Below are positions 8,116 to 17,322 of a DNA stretch of 64,000 nucleotides, piece after piece. The translations under genes and the position numbers were made by a program. This DNA comes from Salipaludibacillus keqinensis (lineage in GTDB: Bacteria; Bacillota; Bacilli; Bacillales; Salisediminibacteriaceae): contig NZ_PDOD01000001.1 in the NCBI RefSeq assembly GCF_003226325.1, positions 1-64,000 of the forward strand, given 5' to 3'. The notes under the pieces are model-generated. The model saw only the letters and a list, made by a program, of their open reading frames with translations, had not been told where the DNA came from and did not search any database. Each line of letters opens with the position of its first letter. Position 1 is the first letter of the stretch.

Positions 8116-8649
8116 TTGTCAAAGCGGCCGTTTATTTACTACACAGAAATGGAAAGTCCAATTGGTGCTATTACCTTAGCTGCATCAGATTATGGGATTT
8201 GCTTTATCGAATTTGGTTCAGTAAAGAGCACTTGTTCGTCCATGAAAATGAAGATGAATAAGTTACAAATCAAGGGCGAATTGAAAGAAGATGAGGAGCC
8301 GCTACAACAAGCAAAGCATCAATTAACAGAATATTTTTCAGGGGAGAGAGAGGAGTTTGATCTACCTCTGGATTTAATAGGAACGAAATTTCAGCAGTTG
8401 GTCTGGGACCAGGTGTCCAGAATACCTTATGGAGTTACAAAATCATATAAACAAATTGCCCGAGAAATTGGGGCACCTAAAGCTGTTCGAGCGATAGGAG
8501 GATCTAATAATAAAAACCCAGTTCCAATCATTATTCCTTGTCATCGCGTAATTGGATCAAATGGTTCGATGGTAGGTTACGGTGGAGGGTTAGATAAAAA
8601 AGAAATATTATTGAGATTAGAAGGCTCATTTGAAAAAATGACTTCTTAA
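8116..8649 (+). CDS. ogt: methylated-DNA--protein-cysteine methyltransferase (Ogt type)
   Basis: Suicide DNA repair protein that moves the alkyl group from O6-methylguanine or O4-methylthymine to its own cysteine. The 177-residue protein has the active-site motif IPCHRVIG with Cys142. It also has the helix-turn-helix segment GVTKSYKQIAREIGAPKAVR and the preceding FQQLVW. There is no Ada-type N-terminal zinc domain, so it is a constitutive Ogt rather than Ada. Translation starts at TTG with a strong AAGGAGGGG site. It follows queG by 38 bases and is likely cotranscribed. A terminator follows. Confidence 0.94.
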   Translation: MSKRPFIYYTEMESPIGAITLAASDYGICFIEFGSVKSTCSSMKMKMNKLQIKGELKEDEEPLQQAKHQLTEYFSGEREEFDLPLDLIGTKFQQLVWDQVSRIPYGVTKSYKQIAREIGAPKAVRAIGGSNNKNPVPIIIPCHRVIGSNGSMVGYGGGLDKKEILLRLEGSFEKMTS

Positions 8650-8664
8650 GTTATAGCAAATAGA

Positions 8665-8699
8665 AATCCTCCTTTGCCTTGGTAAAGGAGGAATTTTTT
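8665..8699 (+). terminator. terminator after ogt
   Basis: Stem aatcctccttt with aaaggaggaatt, then a T run. Confidence 0.85.
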
Positions 8700-8785
8700 G
8701 TGCTATTTCTTAATTATCGGTAATGTCAGCCCCAGAGATATTATTCTAATAGTTGAGTTTTTATTATCATGAAAGGCCTCTATTC

Positions 8786-9772
8786 ATGAATAAACTAAAA
8801 CGAATAGATAGGGGGATGGACGGCATGACTGATCAATTAAACGAGCTAAAAAGTTACTGGTTGGCGAATGGTGAAGGCTATCTTGTCGAGTCGGTATACG
8901 AAGGGGAGTGTTCAGTATTTATACGAGAAGAAGATATAAATGCATTTCATCGAAAGGTTGAGGAGCTTGATCATCGCGAAGCTAAAGTAGTAAAAAATAA
9001 CGTAGAAGTATTAATAATTAATCACGAACAATTCTCTTCAAGATCAACTTTAAATTACATGATAATGATTGAACAATTAATAAAGCAAAGAACAAAAGTG
9101 TACTTGGAAACTCAATATCAACGACGTAAAGCTGTCTTTGAACATGGCAAGTTAATTGATGATTATTTAATTGACCCCGATGGACGATATGACAAGTTGG
9201 GGATGAACGAAGTTGATTTGGATAGTGACTTAATGAATAAAGTGAATAATGATGTCACCTCTGAAAGAATAAACTATTATTATGACCGAATGTCCACAGT
9301 CAAGTATGCTGAGCGTTGGTGGGATGACTATAATCCTGACTATAAGCGGTTTGATAATGATTGTACGAATTTTATTTCTCAATGTTTACGGGCAGGTGGG
9401 GCTCCTATGCAGGGAGCATCTAATCGTAAACAAGGCTGGTGGTACAAAGGACATCAATGGAGTTTCAGTTGGTCGGTAGCCCACTCTCTCAGGTGGTTTT
9501 TAAGTGGGTCGAGGAAAGGGTTAAGAGCAAGAGAAGTTTCCTCTGCGGAAAACTTAATGAGAGGAGATGTCATTTGTTATGATTTTAATGGAGATGGGCG
9601 TTGGCAGCATACAACTGTCGTAGTAGATAAGGATGCAAACCACATGCCTTTAGTAAATGCTCATACAACGAATAGTCGAATGCGATATTGGACTTATGAG
9701 GACTCCTCAGCTTGGACACCAGACATTAAATATAAGTTTTTTCATATCATAGATGGGACTTCGGATGAATGA
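8786..9772 (+). CDS. yhbB: amidase-domain protein YhbB (Amidase_6)
   Basis: About 328 residues with no signal peptide. The C-terminal half carries an Amidase_6-type fold with YYDRMSTVKYAERWWDDYNP, then the probable nucleophile region DNDCTNFISQCLRAGG. The histidine segment is GRWQHTTVVVD and the closing segment is NAHTTNSRM, giving a Cys-His-Asn/Asp papain-like triad. The B. subtilis homologue YhbB occupies the same place between queG and trmL. The substrate is unknown, and peptidoglycan or a peptide amide is possible. The start is ambiguous: ATG at 8786 (AAAGG nine bases upstream) and ATG at 8825 (GGGGG upstream) are both plausible. A longer TTG reading from 8753 lacks a site. Confidence 0.85.
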   Translation: MNKLKRIDRGMDGMTDQLNELKSYWLANGEGYLVESVYEGECSVFIREEDINAFHRKVEELDHREAKVVKNNVEVLIINHEQFSSRSTLNYMIMIEQLIKQRTKVYLETQYQRRKAVFEHGKLIDDYLIDPDGRYDKLGMNEVDLDSDLMNKVNNDVTSERINYYYDRMSTVKYAERWWDDYNPDYKRFDNDCTNFISQCLRAGGAPMQGASNRKQGWWYKGHQWSFSWSVAHSLRWFLSGSRKGLRAREVSSAENLMRGDVICYDFNGDGRWQHTTVVVDKDANHMPLVNAHTTNSRMRYWTYEDSSAWTPDIKYKFFHIIDGTSDE

Positions 9773-9910
9773 AACCTCATTCTTTAGACACTGAAAAGAT
9801 TAAATACAATATGATATAGTATAAGTAAATATTTGAGAATTCTCCATAGTTTTTTACAATATTAAAAAATTGCATATGTTAATAATTTTTGAAAGATACG
9901 GTGCTGAAGT

Positions 9911-10438
9911 ATGAATAAATTATATCTAATAAAAATGTTCACTGTTTTTTGTAGTTTACTTATTATGACTGTTTCCTGTACACAAGCGGATGCTACGTTG
10001 TCTCAGGCAAAGCGTGAACTGCCTTTTCCAGTTATATTCCCTGAAAATGTGTTAGAAGATTGGGCCATTGAAGAAACCATTTATGAAGATCGATTGCTTG
10101 TAACCACCTTCAAGAATAGTGAAGAAGGTCGGATTGAGCTTGTTCAAGATCAGAACATTCAAGGGTTGGATGTAGAACAACTTAGAAATTATGTGTTATC
10201 CAATGACACTCCCAATACTGAATTTACAAAAATACAAGAAATTATGGAAGTCAATGATTATGTTGGTGAATTGGCTTACTTCATGGAACCTATCCCTACC
10301 GTCCAATTTACATTTGTCTCTAAGAATGATTTGTTCGCTGATGTGAACGGTAATATTCCTTATTATCAATTAATTGGAAAGGAAGTTTCTACAGAAGAAC
10401 TCCGAAAATTTATTTATACGTTGGAAGTCATTACTTAA
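9911..10438 (+). CDS. putative lipoprotein
   Basis: A 175-residue precursor with a basic start, a hydrophobic core and a lipobox-like IMTVSC, so Cys23 is the likely lipidation site. The mature part resembles a small DUF4367-like or OutM-type beta-rich domain. It has a PFPVIFPENVLEDWAIEE opening and an FTFVSKNDLF core, but I cannot assign it to a family with confidence. No catalytic motif is apparent. It sits alone between yhbB and trmL with a weak ribosome-binding site. Confidence 0.75.
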   Translation: MNKLYLIKMFTVFCSLLIMTVSCTQADATLSQAKRELPFPVIFPENVLEDWAIEETIYEDRLLVTTFKNSEEGRIELVQDQNIQGLDVEQLRNYVLSNDTPNTEFTKIQEIMEVNDYVGELAYFMEPIPTVQFTFVSKNDLFADVNGNIPYYQLIGKEVSTEELRKFIYTLEVIT

Positions 10439-10521
10439 ATGTAGTGACTTCTTTCTTTTCGCAAAGGGACATGATAAGATAACGATTGGACATTTAGAGA
10501 TAAGATCGAGGTGATTAGCGA

Positions 10522-10995
10522 GTGGGAATACACATTGTTTTACATGAACCGGAAATTCCGGCTAATACAGGAAATATTGCTCGTACTTGTGCAGGAACAA
10601 ATACTTCTTTACATCTGATACATCCCCTAGGGTTTTCAACGGATGACAGAATGCTTAAGCGAGCAGGCTGTGATTACTGGCCAAATGTGAAAGTGAATCA
10701 TTACCAATCTATTGAAGAACTTTTTGAGCAATTTCCCGATGGGGATTATTTCTTTATTGAAACGATAGGGACAAAAAACTACCATGAATTTGATTATAGT
10801 GATAACGATAAAGAGTTTTTTTTCGTTTTCGGGAAAGAAACGAAAGGTTTGCCTGAAAGTTTAACGGATAAATTTCAAGATCGTTGTTTCCGGATACCAC
10901 AAACAGACAAAATCCGTTCTTTAAATCTTTCCAACACAGCAGCCATCGTTGTTTATGAAGCGTTAAGACAGCAAATGTTTACTCCGATAGATTAA
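10522..10995 (+). CDS. trmL: tRNA (cytidine(34)-2'-O)-methyltransferase TrmL
   Basis: SPOUT-family enzyme that 2'-O-methylates the wobble base of tRNA-Leu CAA and TAA isoacceptors, both encoded in the array at the left. The 157-residue protein is the usual minimal TrmL length and contains the N-terminal PEIPANTGNIARTC motif and the trefoil-knot S-adenosylmethionine motifs FFFVFGKETKGLP and IPQTDKIRSLNLSN. It is known as CspR in B. subtilis. GTG start with GAGGTGA upstream. Together with queG it makes a small wobble-base modification cluster. Confidence 0.96.
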   Translation: MGIHIVLHEPEIPANTGNIARTCAGTNTSLHLIHPLGFSTDDRMLKRAGCDYWPNVKVNHYQSIEELFEQFPDGDYFFIETIGTKNYHEFDYSDNDKEFFFVFGKETKGLPESLTDKFQDRCFRIPQTDKIRSLNLSNTAAIVVYEALRQQMFTPID

Positions 10996-10998
10996 CTC

Positions 10999-11035
10999 AA
11001 AAAACGTTTTCCGATTTATGGAAAACGTTTTTTGC
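10999..11035. terminator. bidirectional terminator after trmL
   Basis: Stem aaaaaacgttttcc with its complement ending in TTTTTT. A and T runs on either side let it serve trmL and the small leftward gene at 11088. Confidence 0.9.
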
Positions 11036-11087
11036 CTATTTAAGTCATTTAGATTTTTCAAGCTAAGTAGCGTTATTTCGGTTAGGA

Positions 11088-11177
11088 TTAATTCTTATTT
11101 GGGTTTGAATTATATCCAGCGGTGAAAATGGCTACAAGAAAGGCTACACAAACACCTAAAATTAAAAGTAGTCCCAT
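11088..11177 (-). CDS. 29-residue single-pass membrane peptide
   Basis: A short reading frame with an AAAGGGGGC ribosome-binding site at proper distance. The peptide is almost entirely one hydrophobic helix (MGLLLILGVCVAFLVAIF) followed by TAGYNSNPNKN. It has a terminator downstream shared with trmL. I do not recognise a named family, and the membrane location is inferred from composition. It could be a regulator of a membrane protein or a toxin-like peptide. Nothing in the context decides this. Confidence 0.5.
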   Translation of the reverse strand: MGLLLILGVCVAFLVAIFTAGYNSNPNKN

Positions 11178-11273
11178 TACGATGCCCCCTTTGATGATAT
11201 CTATCCTCAAATATACCATCTTTCTAATACGAAAGAAAGAAAACCTTTGCGTGGACAGTGAGTAAGGAAATCT

Positions 11274-11301
11274 TTGAAAACGGTGTATTATATCGTATAC
11301 T
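11274..11301 (+). promoter_or_regulatory. promoter of the IsdG-like gene
   Basis: TTGAAA, 16 bases, TATACT, with the predicted start about 20 bases before the ribosome-binding site. No clear Fur box was seen. Confidence 0.55.
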
Positions 11302-11328
11302 AAGAAGAGTTAAAGGAGGTTTTCAAAG

Positions 11329-11634
11329 ATGTACGTTGTAATGAATGAATTGCATGTACCCGTGGAGGGGCGTGAAAACGTAGCAAATCGTTTTGCTGAA
11401 AGTAGCGAAAAGATGAAGCACGTTCCAGGATGTTTGGATTTTATGTTTTTAAACCCTGAAGAAGATGATAATTTCCAAATTGTACTAACCAAGTGGGAGT
11501 CTAAAGAAGATTATGAAGCGTGGGTAAATAGTGACTCTTTTAAACATGCACACAAGAAAAGAAGAGAAAACCTTGATAAAAGTCCAACATCAGGAAATAA
11601 AATTTACGAATATCATGCACGTCATCATTTATAA
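11329..11634 (+). CDS. heme-degrading monooxygenase-like protein (IsdG/HmoA type)
   Basis: A 101-residue antibiotic-biosynthesis-monooxygenase fold. Asn6, Trp65 and His75 fall where the catalytic Asn-Trp-His triad of IsdG-type heme oxygenases lies. The segment LTKWESKEDYEAWVNSDSF with AHKKRREN is typical of the HmoA/HmoB group in Bacillaceae, which open heme to release iron in the cytosol. Alternative roles for this fold (other small-molecule oxygenases) remain possible. A very strong AAAGGAGGT site precedes the ATG. The gene stands alone. Confidence 0.85.
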   Translation: MYVVMNELHVPVEGRENVANRFAESSEKMKHVPGCLDFMFLNPEEDDNFQIVLTKWESKEDYEAWVNSDSFKHAHKKRRENLDKSPTSGNKIYEYHARHHL

Positions 11635-11742
11635 AAACATGCGTAAATTTACCGAATCGAGTGCGCTTACTTGGTTCGGTAAATTTTAGAGTTAATCCCA
11701 TCTAATTAACACAATTTGTCTTCAAATTCAGGAGATCAAGTG

Positions 11743-12300
11743 ATGAAAAATACATATTTAACAAGTCATTTCCCGCTAATATCGATTATGTTATTTAGTT
11801 TAGCTTTTTCCATCTATTCAGAGAGAATGATTATCTATTATTTAGAAAACATTGGATTGTATAGTGGGATGATTGAATTTTTTTCGGAGAGAGGGATTCA
11901 TCTTACGTTATTATTTGTCCTGTGGTTGTTCTTTTTCATGCTTTTTGCTGCATTGAAATTAATAGCCAATACGGTAAATGAACTTTCTTTGTTATTTTTT
12001 TCGAAAGATGAAGAAGGAGCGGATTTACGAAATATAAGAAGAGGGGCATGGATTTTTTTAATAAGTGGAATCATAGCAGTTGTTGCATCTGTTGAAATTA
12101 TAGTATTGCTTGGAGTGTTTGTAATCTCCTGTTTTACATACTTTATTTTTTTTATCTATAAGGTGAGTGATTCTCTTTCTTCTTCAGCATTAATTGGATT
12201 GATTTTCTTCCATTTATTCTTTTGGTTTGCATTTGGTATTGCCGTGGCTTATGCCTTAGTGAAACTATATAATAGCTTGATTGCCAGTTTGCCTTTGTAA
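11743..12300 (+). CDS. yufK: DUF5366 membrane protein (YufK-like)
   Basis: A 185-residue integral membrane protein with about five hydrophobic segments. Sequence features such as KNTYLTSHFPLISIMLFS, IGLYSGMIEFFSE and ANTVNELSLLFFSKDEEGA match my recollection of B. subtilis YufK (DUF5366), whose function is unknown. The ATG at 11743 has AGGAG at good spacing, while a longer reading from 11716 does not. It is a single gene followed by a terminator hairpin. Confidence 0.8.
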   Translation: MKNTYLTSHFPLISIMLFSLAFSIYSERMIIYYLENIGLYSGMIEFFSERGIHLTLLFVLWLFFFMLFAALKLIANTVNELSLLFFSKDEEGADLRNIRRGAWIFLISGIIAVVASVEIIVLLGVFVISCFTYFIFFIYKVSDSLSSSALIGLIFFHLFFWFAFGIAVAYALVKLYNSLIASLPL

Positions 12301-12328
12301 AGGGTGTCTCCAAGTGGACACCCTTTCA
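12300..12328 (+). terminator. terminator between yufK-like and convergent PBP genes
   Basis: Stem aagggtgtc with ggacaccctt. The T tract is short, so it may work as a bidirectional transcript end. Confidence 0.65.
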
Positions 12329-12329
12329 A

Positions 12330-14198
12330 TCATTCCAAGCCTGTCATAATCTCTCTCCACAGATGGGTATGAAGATTCCTTTGACTGTACTCATATATAG
12401 AAGACGGTTCATCCCTTCCAAGCCAAATCCCTGAGGTATAGCGTTCCGTCGAACCGACAAACCATAAATCATTAAAATCATTCGTTGTACCCGTTTTTCC
12501 ACCAACATAACTACTCCCCGCAATGTTGGCCGGTTGCCCTGTTCCATCAGATACTACAGATGATAGCAAACTCTTCATCTGATCAACCGTAGTCTGACTC
12601 CATATTTCCTTATTTTCGCTTCCCCAAGCATATAAGACATTCCCATTTAAATCGGATACTTCCCTGATTGCTCTTGGTGACCTGTAAATTCCTCTTGTAG
12701 AAAACACGGAGTAAGCCTGAGTTAATTCATTCACACTCACTCCATGAGACAGTCCTCCTAAAGCGGCCGGGAGGATATGATCTTCTGCACTAATTTGAGT
12801 GAAGTCAAACTGATTAAGATAAGAAAAGGCAGGCTCTATCCCTACCATATCAAGAATTCTCACTGCAGCTGTATTGTAAGAATTTTTAAAAGCCTCCTCA
12901 ATAGATACTTTTTCGTAAACGGCATTTCCAAAGTTTTCTGGTTCATAATTTCCTCTTTTAATTGGTCCCGCGTCAATGACCGAGCTGTTACTCAAGTTAG
13001 TTTCTTCAAATAAAGGACCGTAAACAAGCAGAGGTTTAAAGGCTGAACCTGGTTGACGAAAAGCTTGGTAACCCCGATGGAAATCAAATTTTTGGTAATC
13101 TGTCCCACCTGTAATGGCGACAATTTCAGCTTGGTCATGATCGATGATGGAAGCCGCGCCTTGAATTTGAGCATCTCCTAGGGAGGCGTTAATTGTTGTT
13201 ACTGCATGCTGTTGAATATGGGGGTTCAAGGCTGTTTCAATGATCAACCCCCCGGTTAGAAGTTCATTCACTCGTTTTTTTAGGTTATCATGAATGACAA
13301 TTCTTTCCTCGTTTGAAGTAGCAGCCCGTAATCTCTGAGCATATCCTTCTTGTTTTGCTACGAGCTGTTCTAATTCATGAAACACATATGTAACGTAATC
13401 TGGAAATTGATCGTGTTTCTCAACTACTTTCAGACTGATCTTTTCTGACATGGCTGCATTAAATTGTTTTTCATTGATGAAACGTTGTTCATGCATCTTC
13501 GTTAACATCCATTCCTTCCGCTCATGAGTTTGCTCCTCATTCATAAGAGGATTATAGAGAGTGGGACTATTGGGAATTGAACTTAGAAAGGCTATTTGAG
13601 CTAAGGAAAGTTCAGATGTGGATTTGCTGAAGTAAAATTGACTTGCCGCTTCAATGCCGTAAACACCATTAGCAAAATAGATTGAATTCACATACATTTC
13701 CATGATTTCTTGTTTAGATAGAACTCGTTCCAAGTGATAAGAATAAAGTAATTCTGTCAATTTTCGCTCGTATGTTTGTGAATGGTTCAAGTACAGATTG
13801 CGTGCCAGTTGTTGCGTAACAGTACTGCCCCCCTGCTCAACGGAACTGCTTTGTATGTTGATAAAAAGAGCTCTGGCAATGCCTGACATGTCAAACCCAG
13901 GATGTTCGTAAAAAGAATGATCCTCTGCTGCGATAAACGCCTCGATCACATAAGTAGGAATTTCTGAAAATGGTAATTGAATCCGGTTCTCACCTGCATA
14001 AACATCAGATATGATATGCCCTTCTCGATCTAATATAGTACTATTATTTGTCAACGTTACTTCATCTAATTCAATCGCTTCATCTAACACGTTATGTAGA
14101 GATTGTGCTGAAGACAACTCTTTCGTGGTTTGTATAAATAGGAATGTAAAAATGCTAATAAAAATTAGAATAAATAAATTTCCAGTTAAAATTCTCAT
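12330..14198 (-). CDS. class A penicillin-binding protein (PBP1A family; PbpG/PbpF-like)
   Basis: Bifunctional peptidoglycan synthase of 622 residues, anchored by one N-terminal helix (MRILTGNLFILIFISIFTFLF). The glycosyltransferase domain has the motifs EDHSFYEHPGFD and GGSTVTQQLARNLYL. The transpeptidase domain has SAFK (active serine), SYN and KTGTT. At this length it is close to PbpG or PbpF of B. subtilis, which act in spore cortex synthesis. Here this is suggested only by family and by the prkA neighbour. The ATG at 14198 aligns with the membrane helix; a longer reading from 14285 adds residues without a ribosome-binding site. The ribosome site GAAAGAG is modest. Confidence 0.88.
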   Translation of the reverse strand: MRILTGNLFILIFISIFTFLFIQTTKELSSAQSLHNVLDEAIELDEVTLTNNSTILDREGHIISDVYAGENRIQLPFSEIPTYVIEAFIAAEDHSFYEHPGFDMSGIARALFINIQSSSVEQGGSTVTQQLARNLYLNHSQTYERKLTELLYSYHLERVLSKQEIMEMYVNSIYFANGVYGIEAASQFYFSKSTSELSLAQIAFLSSIPNSPTLYNPLMNEEQTHERKEWMLTKMHEQRFINEKQFNAAMSEKISLKVVEKHDQFPDYVTYVFHELEQLVAKQEGYAQRLRAATSNEERIVIHDNLKKRVNELLTGGLIIETALNPHIQQHAVTTINASLGDAQIQGAASIIDHDQAEIVAITGGTDYQKFDFHRGYQAFRQPGSAFKPLLVYGPLFEETNLSNSSVIDAGPIKRGNYEPENFGNAVYEKVSIEEAFKNSYNTAAVRILDMVGIEPAFSYLNQFDFTQISAEDHILPAALGGLSHGVSVNELTQAYSVFSTRGIYRSPRAIREVSDLNGNVLYAWGSENKEIWSQTTVDQMKSLLSSVVSDGTGQPANIAGSSYVGGKTGTTNDFNDLWFVGSTERYTSGIWLGRDEPSSIYEYSQRNLHTHLWREIMTGLE

Positions 14199-14496
14199 TG
14201 AAGTCACAACTCTTTCATAACAAAGGATGTTTAAATAATTTATGGGATCGTCCATGATCGAATGAAATATGAACGAAATAAACATGTTAGCTATTCTATT
14301 TTACCTTTGATTGGTATAGCTTGGAAGTCAATTGAAGCAAGTTTTAGAAAAGAATGAATAACTAGGAAACCTCACCAATGATTATCTCATTCGACATATC
14401 TTTTACGCTCCTTTTAACATCGTTTTCTAGGTGAACGCATAAGATGAATCATAGATCCCTTGAAAAAACAGGGACAGGTGTTGAGAGGAGGATATT

Positions 14497-16392
14497 ATGG
14501 ATATTATTTATAAAATTCAACGACACCGGGAGGAAGAAGAGCGTCTGAAATGGGAAGGCACGTTCGCAGATTATTTGGAAATACTACGGGAACGTCCAGA
14601 GGTGGCTCAAACAGCTCACTCCCGTATTTATAACATGGTTAAAGATGCGGGGGTCATTGAAGAAGGAGACAAAAAGAGGTACTTGTTTTTTGAGGATCAA
14701 ATTTTTGGATTGGAAGAAGCAGTGGAACGGTTAGTTGAAGAGTACTTCCACTCAGCAGCGAAGAGGCTGGATGTGAAAAAAAGAATATTATTATTAATGG
14801 GGCCAGTTAGTGGAGGGAAGTCCACGATTGTTACGATGTTGAAAAGAGGTCTTGAAAGATACAGCCGAACGGACCGTGGAGCCGTTTACGCAATCAAAGG
14901 CTGTCCAATGCATGAAGATCCTTTACATCTGATTCCGCAACATATGAGAAAAGATTTCCATCATGAATTTGGTATTCGAGTAGAAGGGAACCTGTCACCA
15001 CTTAATATGATGCGGCTTGAACAAGAATATGAAGGAAGAATTGAAGATGTAAAAGTCGAAAGAATCTTTTTATCTGAAGATCGTCGGGTGGGAGTAGGGA
15101 CATTCAGTCCTTCAGATCCGAAATCTCAAGATATTGCTGATCTAACGGGAAGTATTGATTTCTCGACAATTGCGGAATTTGGCTCTGAATCCGATCCTCG
15201 TGCATATCGTTTTGACGGTGAATTAAACAAGGCGAATCGTGGGCTGATGGAGTTTCAGGAAATGCTTAAATGCGATGAGAAATTCTTATGGCATTTACTC
15301 TCACTCACACAAGAAGGAAACTTTAAAGCGGGAAGATTCGCCCTCATTTCAGCTGATGAGATGATCATAGCGCACACGAATGAAGCCGAGTACAAATCGT
15401 TTATTTCTAATAAAAAGAATGAGGCCTTACATTCAAGAATTATCGTGATGCCCATACCTTATAATTTAAAAGTAAGCGAAGAAGAAAGAATTTACCGGAA
15501 AATGATTCAAGAATCAGATATCGCAAACGTTCATATCGCCCCTCATGCGTTGAAGATTGCTGCAACGTTCACAATCTTAACGAGACTGAAAGATTCTCAG
15601 AAAAACGATGTTGATGTGTTGAAAAAAATGAAATTGTACGACGGACAAAATGTAGAAGGGTTCAATTCACAAGACGTAATTGAATTAAAAAAAGAATATG
15701 CAGATGAAGGGATGAACGGAATAGACCCTCGATATGTAATCAATCGAATCTCATCTGCCATTATTAGAAAAGAGCTAACGTCCATTAACGCCCTTGATGT
15801 GTTACGTTCCATCAAAGATGGATTAGATCAACATGCATCGATTTCCAAAGATGACCGGGAGCGGTATTTGAATTACATTTCCATAGCTCGTAAGGAATAT
15901 GATGAAATGGCAAAGAAAGAAGTCCAGAAAGCCTTCGTGTACTCATATGAAGAGTCAGCAAAAACATTGATGGATAATTATCTCGACAACGTAGAGGCTT
16001 ACTGTAATAAGAATAAGTTACGAGATCAACTAACAGGTGAAGAAATGAATCCTGATGAGAAACTGATGCGTTCTATCGAAGAACAAATTGGTATTTCTGA
16101 AAATGCGAAGAAGGCTTTCAGAGAAGAAATTTTAATCCGGATCTCCGCGTATGCTAGAAAAGGTAAAAAGTTTGATTACCATTCACATGACAGATTAAGA
16201 GAAGCCATTCAAAAGAAATTATTTGCAGATTTAAAAGATGTCGTCAAAATTACTACGTCAACGAAAACACCTGATGAAAATCAACTGAAGAAGGTAAACG
16301 AAGTCATTGCCAGATTAATAGATGAACACGGTTATAACAGTACGTCTGCTAACGATTTATTAAAATATGTTGGGAGCTTATTAAATCGATAA
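14497..16392 (+). CDS. prkA: PrkA AAA+ protein (serine protein kinase-like)
   Basis: A 631-residue protein with an N-terminal AAA+ module bearing the P-loop GPVSGGKST (residues 102-110). A C-terminal PrkA domain contains segments that were proposed to resemble protein kinases. PrkA is needed for normal spore development in B. subtilis, where it is a sigma-E-dependent coat or mother-cell protein. Whether its main activity is phosphorylation or ATP-dependent proteolysis is debated. A strong GAGAGGAGG site precedes the ATG. In B. subtilis yhbH follows directly; here sip and opuD lie in between. Confidence 0.96.
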   Translation: MDIIYKIQRHREEEERLKWEGTFADYLEILRERPEVAQTAHSRIYNMVKDAGVIEEGDKKRYLFFEDQIFGLEEAVERLVEEYFHSAAKRLDVKKRILLLMGPVSGGKSTIVTMLKRGLERYSRTDRGAVYAIKGCPMHEDPLHLIPQHMRKDFHHEFGIRVEGNLSPLNMMRLEQEYEGRIEDVKVERIFLSEDRRVGVGTFSPSDPKSQDIADLTGSIDFSTIAEFGSESDPRAYRFDGELNKANRGLMEFQEMLKCDEKFLWHLLSLTQEGNFKAGRFALISADEMIIAHTNEAEYKSFISNKKNEALHSRIIVMPIPYNLKVSEEERIYRKMIQESDIANVHIAPHALKIAATFTILTRLKDSQKNDVDVLKKMKLYDGQNVEGFNSQDVIELKKEYADEGMNGIDPRYVINRISSAIIRKELTSINALDVLRSIKDGLDQHASISKDDRERYLNYISIARKEYDEMAKKEVQKAFVYSYEESAKTLMDNYLDNVEAYCNKNKLRDQLTGEEMNPDEKLMRSIEEQIGISENAKKAFREEILIRISAYARKGKKFDYHSHDRLREAIQKKLFADLKDVVKITTSTKTPDENQLKKVNEVIARLIDEHGYNSTSANDLLKYVGSLLNR

Positions 16393-16432
16393 TTCCTACA
16401 TTAATTTTATCAATTAAATGTTGATAGTTGAG

Positions 16433-16471
16433 AACCGGACTGATTCTTAAATGGATCAGTTTGGTTTTTTT
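16433..16471 (+). terminator. terminator after prkA
   Basis: Imperfect stem aaccggactgat with atcagtttggtt, then a long T run. Confidence 0.8.
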
Positions 16472-16541
16472 CATATATAGTCATACCTGGGAAACACTGA
16501 AAATATGATACCCCAAATATTGTCTTGTTTATTACAGCTTG

Positions 16542-16569
16542 TTAACAATTTTCATTCTCTAATTATAAT
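16542..16569 (+). promoter_or_regulatory. sigma-A promoter of signal peptidase gene
   Basis: TTAACA, 16 bases, TATAAT. A second possible start lies just downstream: GTTTAA at 16571, 14 bases, then GGCTAT at 16591, one base off the sigma-B consensus. Both are readings of short motifs. Confidence 0.5.
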
Positions 16570-16645
16570 AGTTTAAAACAATAGTCGATTGGCTATATTT
16601 ATAGTGATAGATTATTTACAAAATGTAATTGGAGGAGACAAAAAA

Positions 16646-17239
16646 ATGAATACGCAAGAAACGTCGCAATTAGACAATCCTAAGAAGAAATCGCTTTGGA
16701 AAAAGAACATGTGGGTTTTCACTAAACTTGTCGCAGTCGTCCTTGTTGTTTCTTTTCTCGTTCGAGGATTTCTTTTTACGAATTATATTGTCTATGGCCA
16801 GTCTATGATGCCGACGATCCACGACGGAGAAAGAATTATAGTTAATAAGATTGGATATGAAATTACTGAACCGAATCGATTTGACCTGATTATCTTTCAT
16901 GCAACGGAAGATTCAGATTATATTAAACGAGTCATTGGACTTCCTGGAGATGAAATTTACTATGATGACGATACACTTTACATTAACGATGAAGCTCATG
17001 ATGAGCACTTCTTAAAAGTTCATAAAGAGGACCATGACCATGGATTGTTCACAGAGAACTTTAATTTAGAAGAAATGACAGGAGAAACGACTGTACCTGA
17101 AGGATATGTATTCGTTCTTGGTGATAACCGCCAGAACAGTGTCGATAGCAGACATATTGGATTTGTTCCTGTAGAAGAAATTGTGGGACAAGCGAACATG
17201 GCTTTTTGGCCGCCAAAAAACATCAGGTTTTTTAAATAA
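16646..17239 (+). CDS. sipT: signal peptidase I (SipS/SipT type)
   Basis: A 197-residue membrane serine protease that removes signal peptides from secreted proteins. It has one N-terminal helix (about residues 23-45). The Ser-Lys dyad is Ser53 in GQSMMPTIHDG and Lys94 in DYIKRVIGLPGDE, and the conserved GDNRQNSVDSRHIG box follows. The ATG at 16646 follows GGAGGA. A longer reading from 16589 would add residues that do not belong. Bacillaceae often carry several Sip paralogues, so the exact name sipS or sipT is not certain. Confidence 0.94.
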   Translation: MNTQETSQLDNPKKKSLWKKNMWVFTKLVAVVLVVSFLVRGFLFTNYIVYGQSMMPTIHDGERIIVNKIGYEITEPNRFDLIIFHATEDSDYIKRVIGLPGDEIYYDDDTLYINDEAHDEHFLKVHKEDHDHGLFTENFNLEEMTGETTVPEGYVFVLGDNRQNSVDSRHIGFVPVEEIVGQANMAFWPPKNIRFFK

Positions 17240-17253
17240 AATGAATCAATTAT

Positions 17254-17300
17254 AAAAGGGCTGTCTCAAAGTATCATTATTGAGACAGCCCTTTATTTTT
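17254..17300. terminator. bidirectional terminator between sip and opuD
   Basis: Stem aaagggctgtctca with its complement, with T-rich flank on the plus strand and A-rich flank serving the minus strand. Confidence 0.85.
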
Positions 17301-17322
17301 AGTTTTATCGTATGACGTTAGC

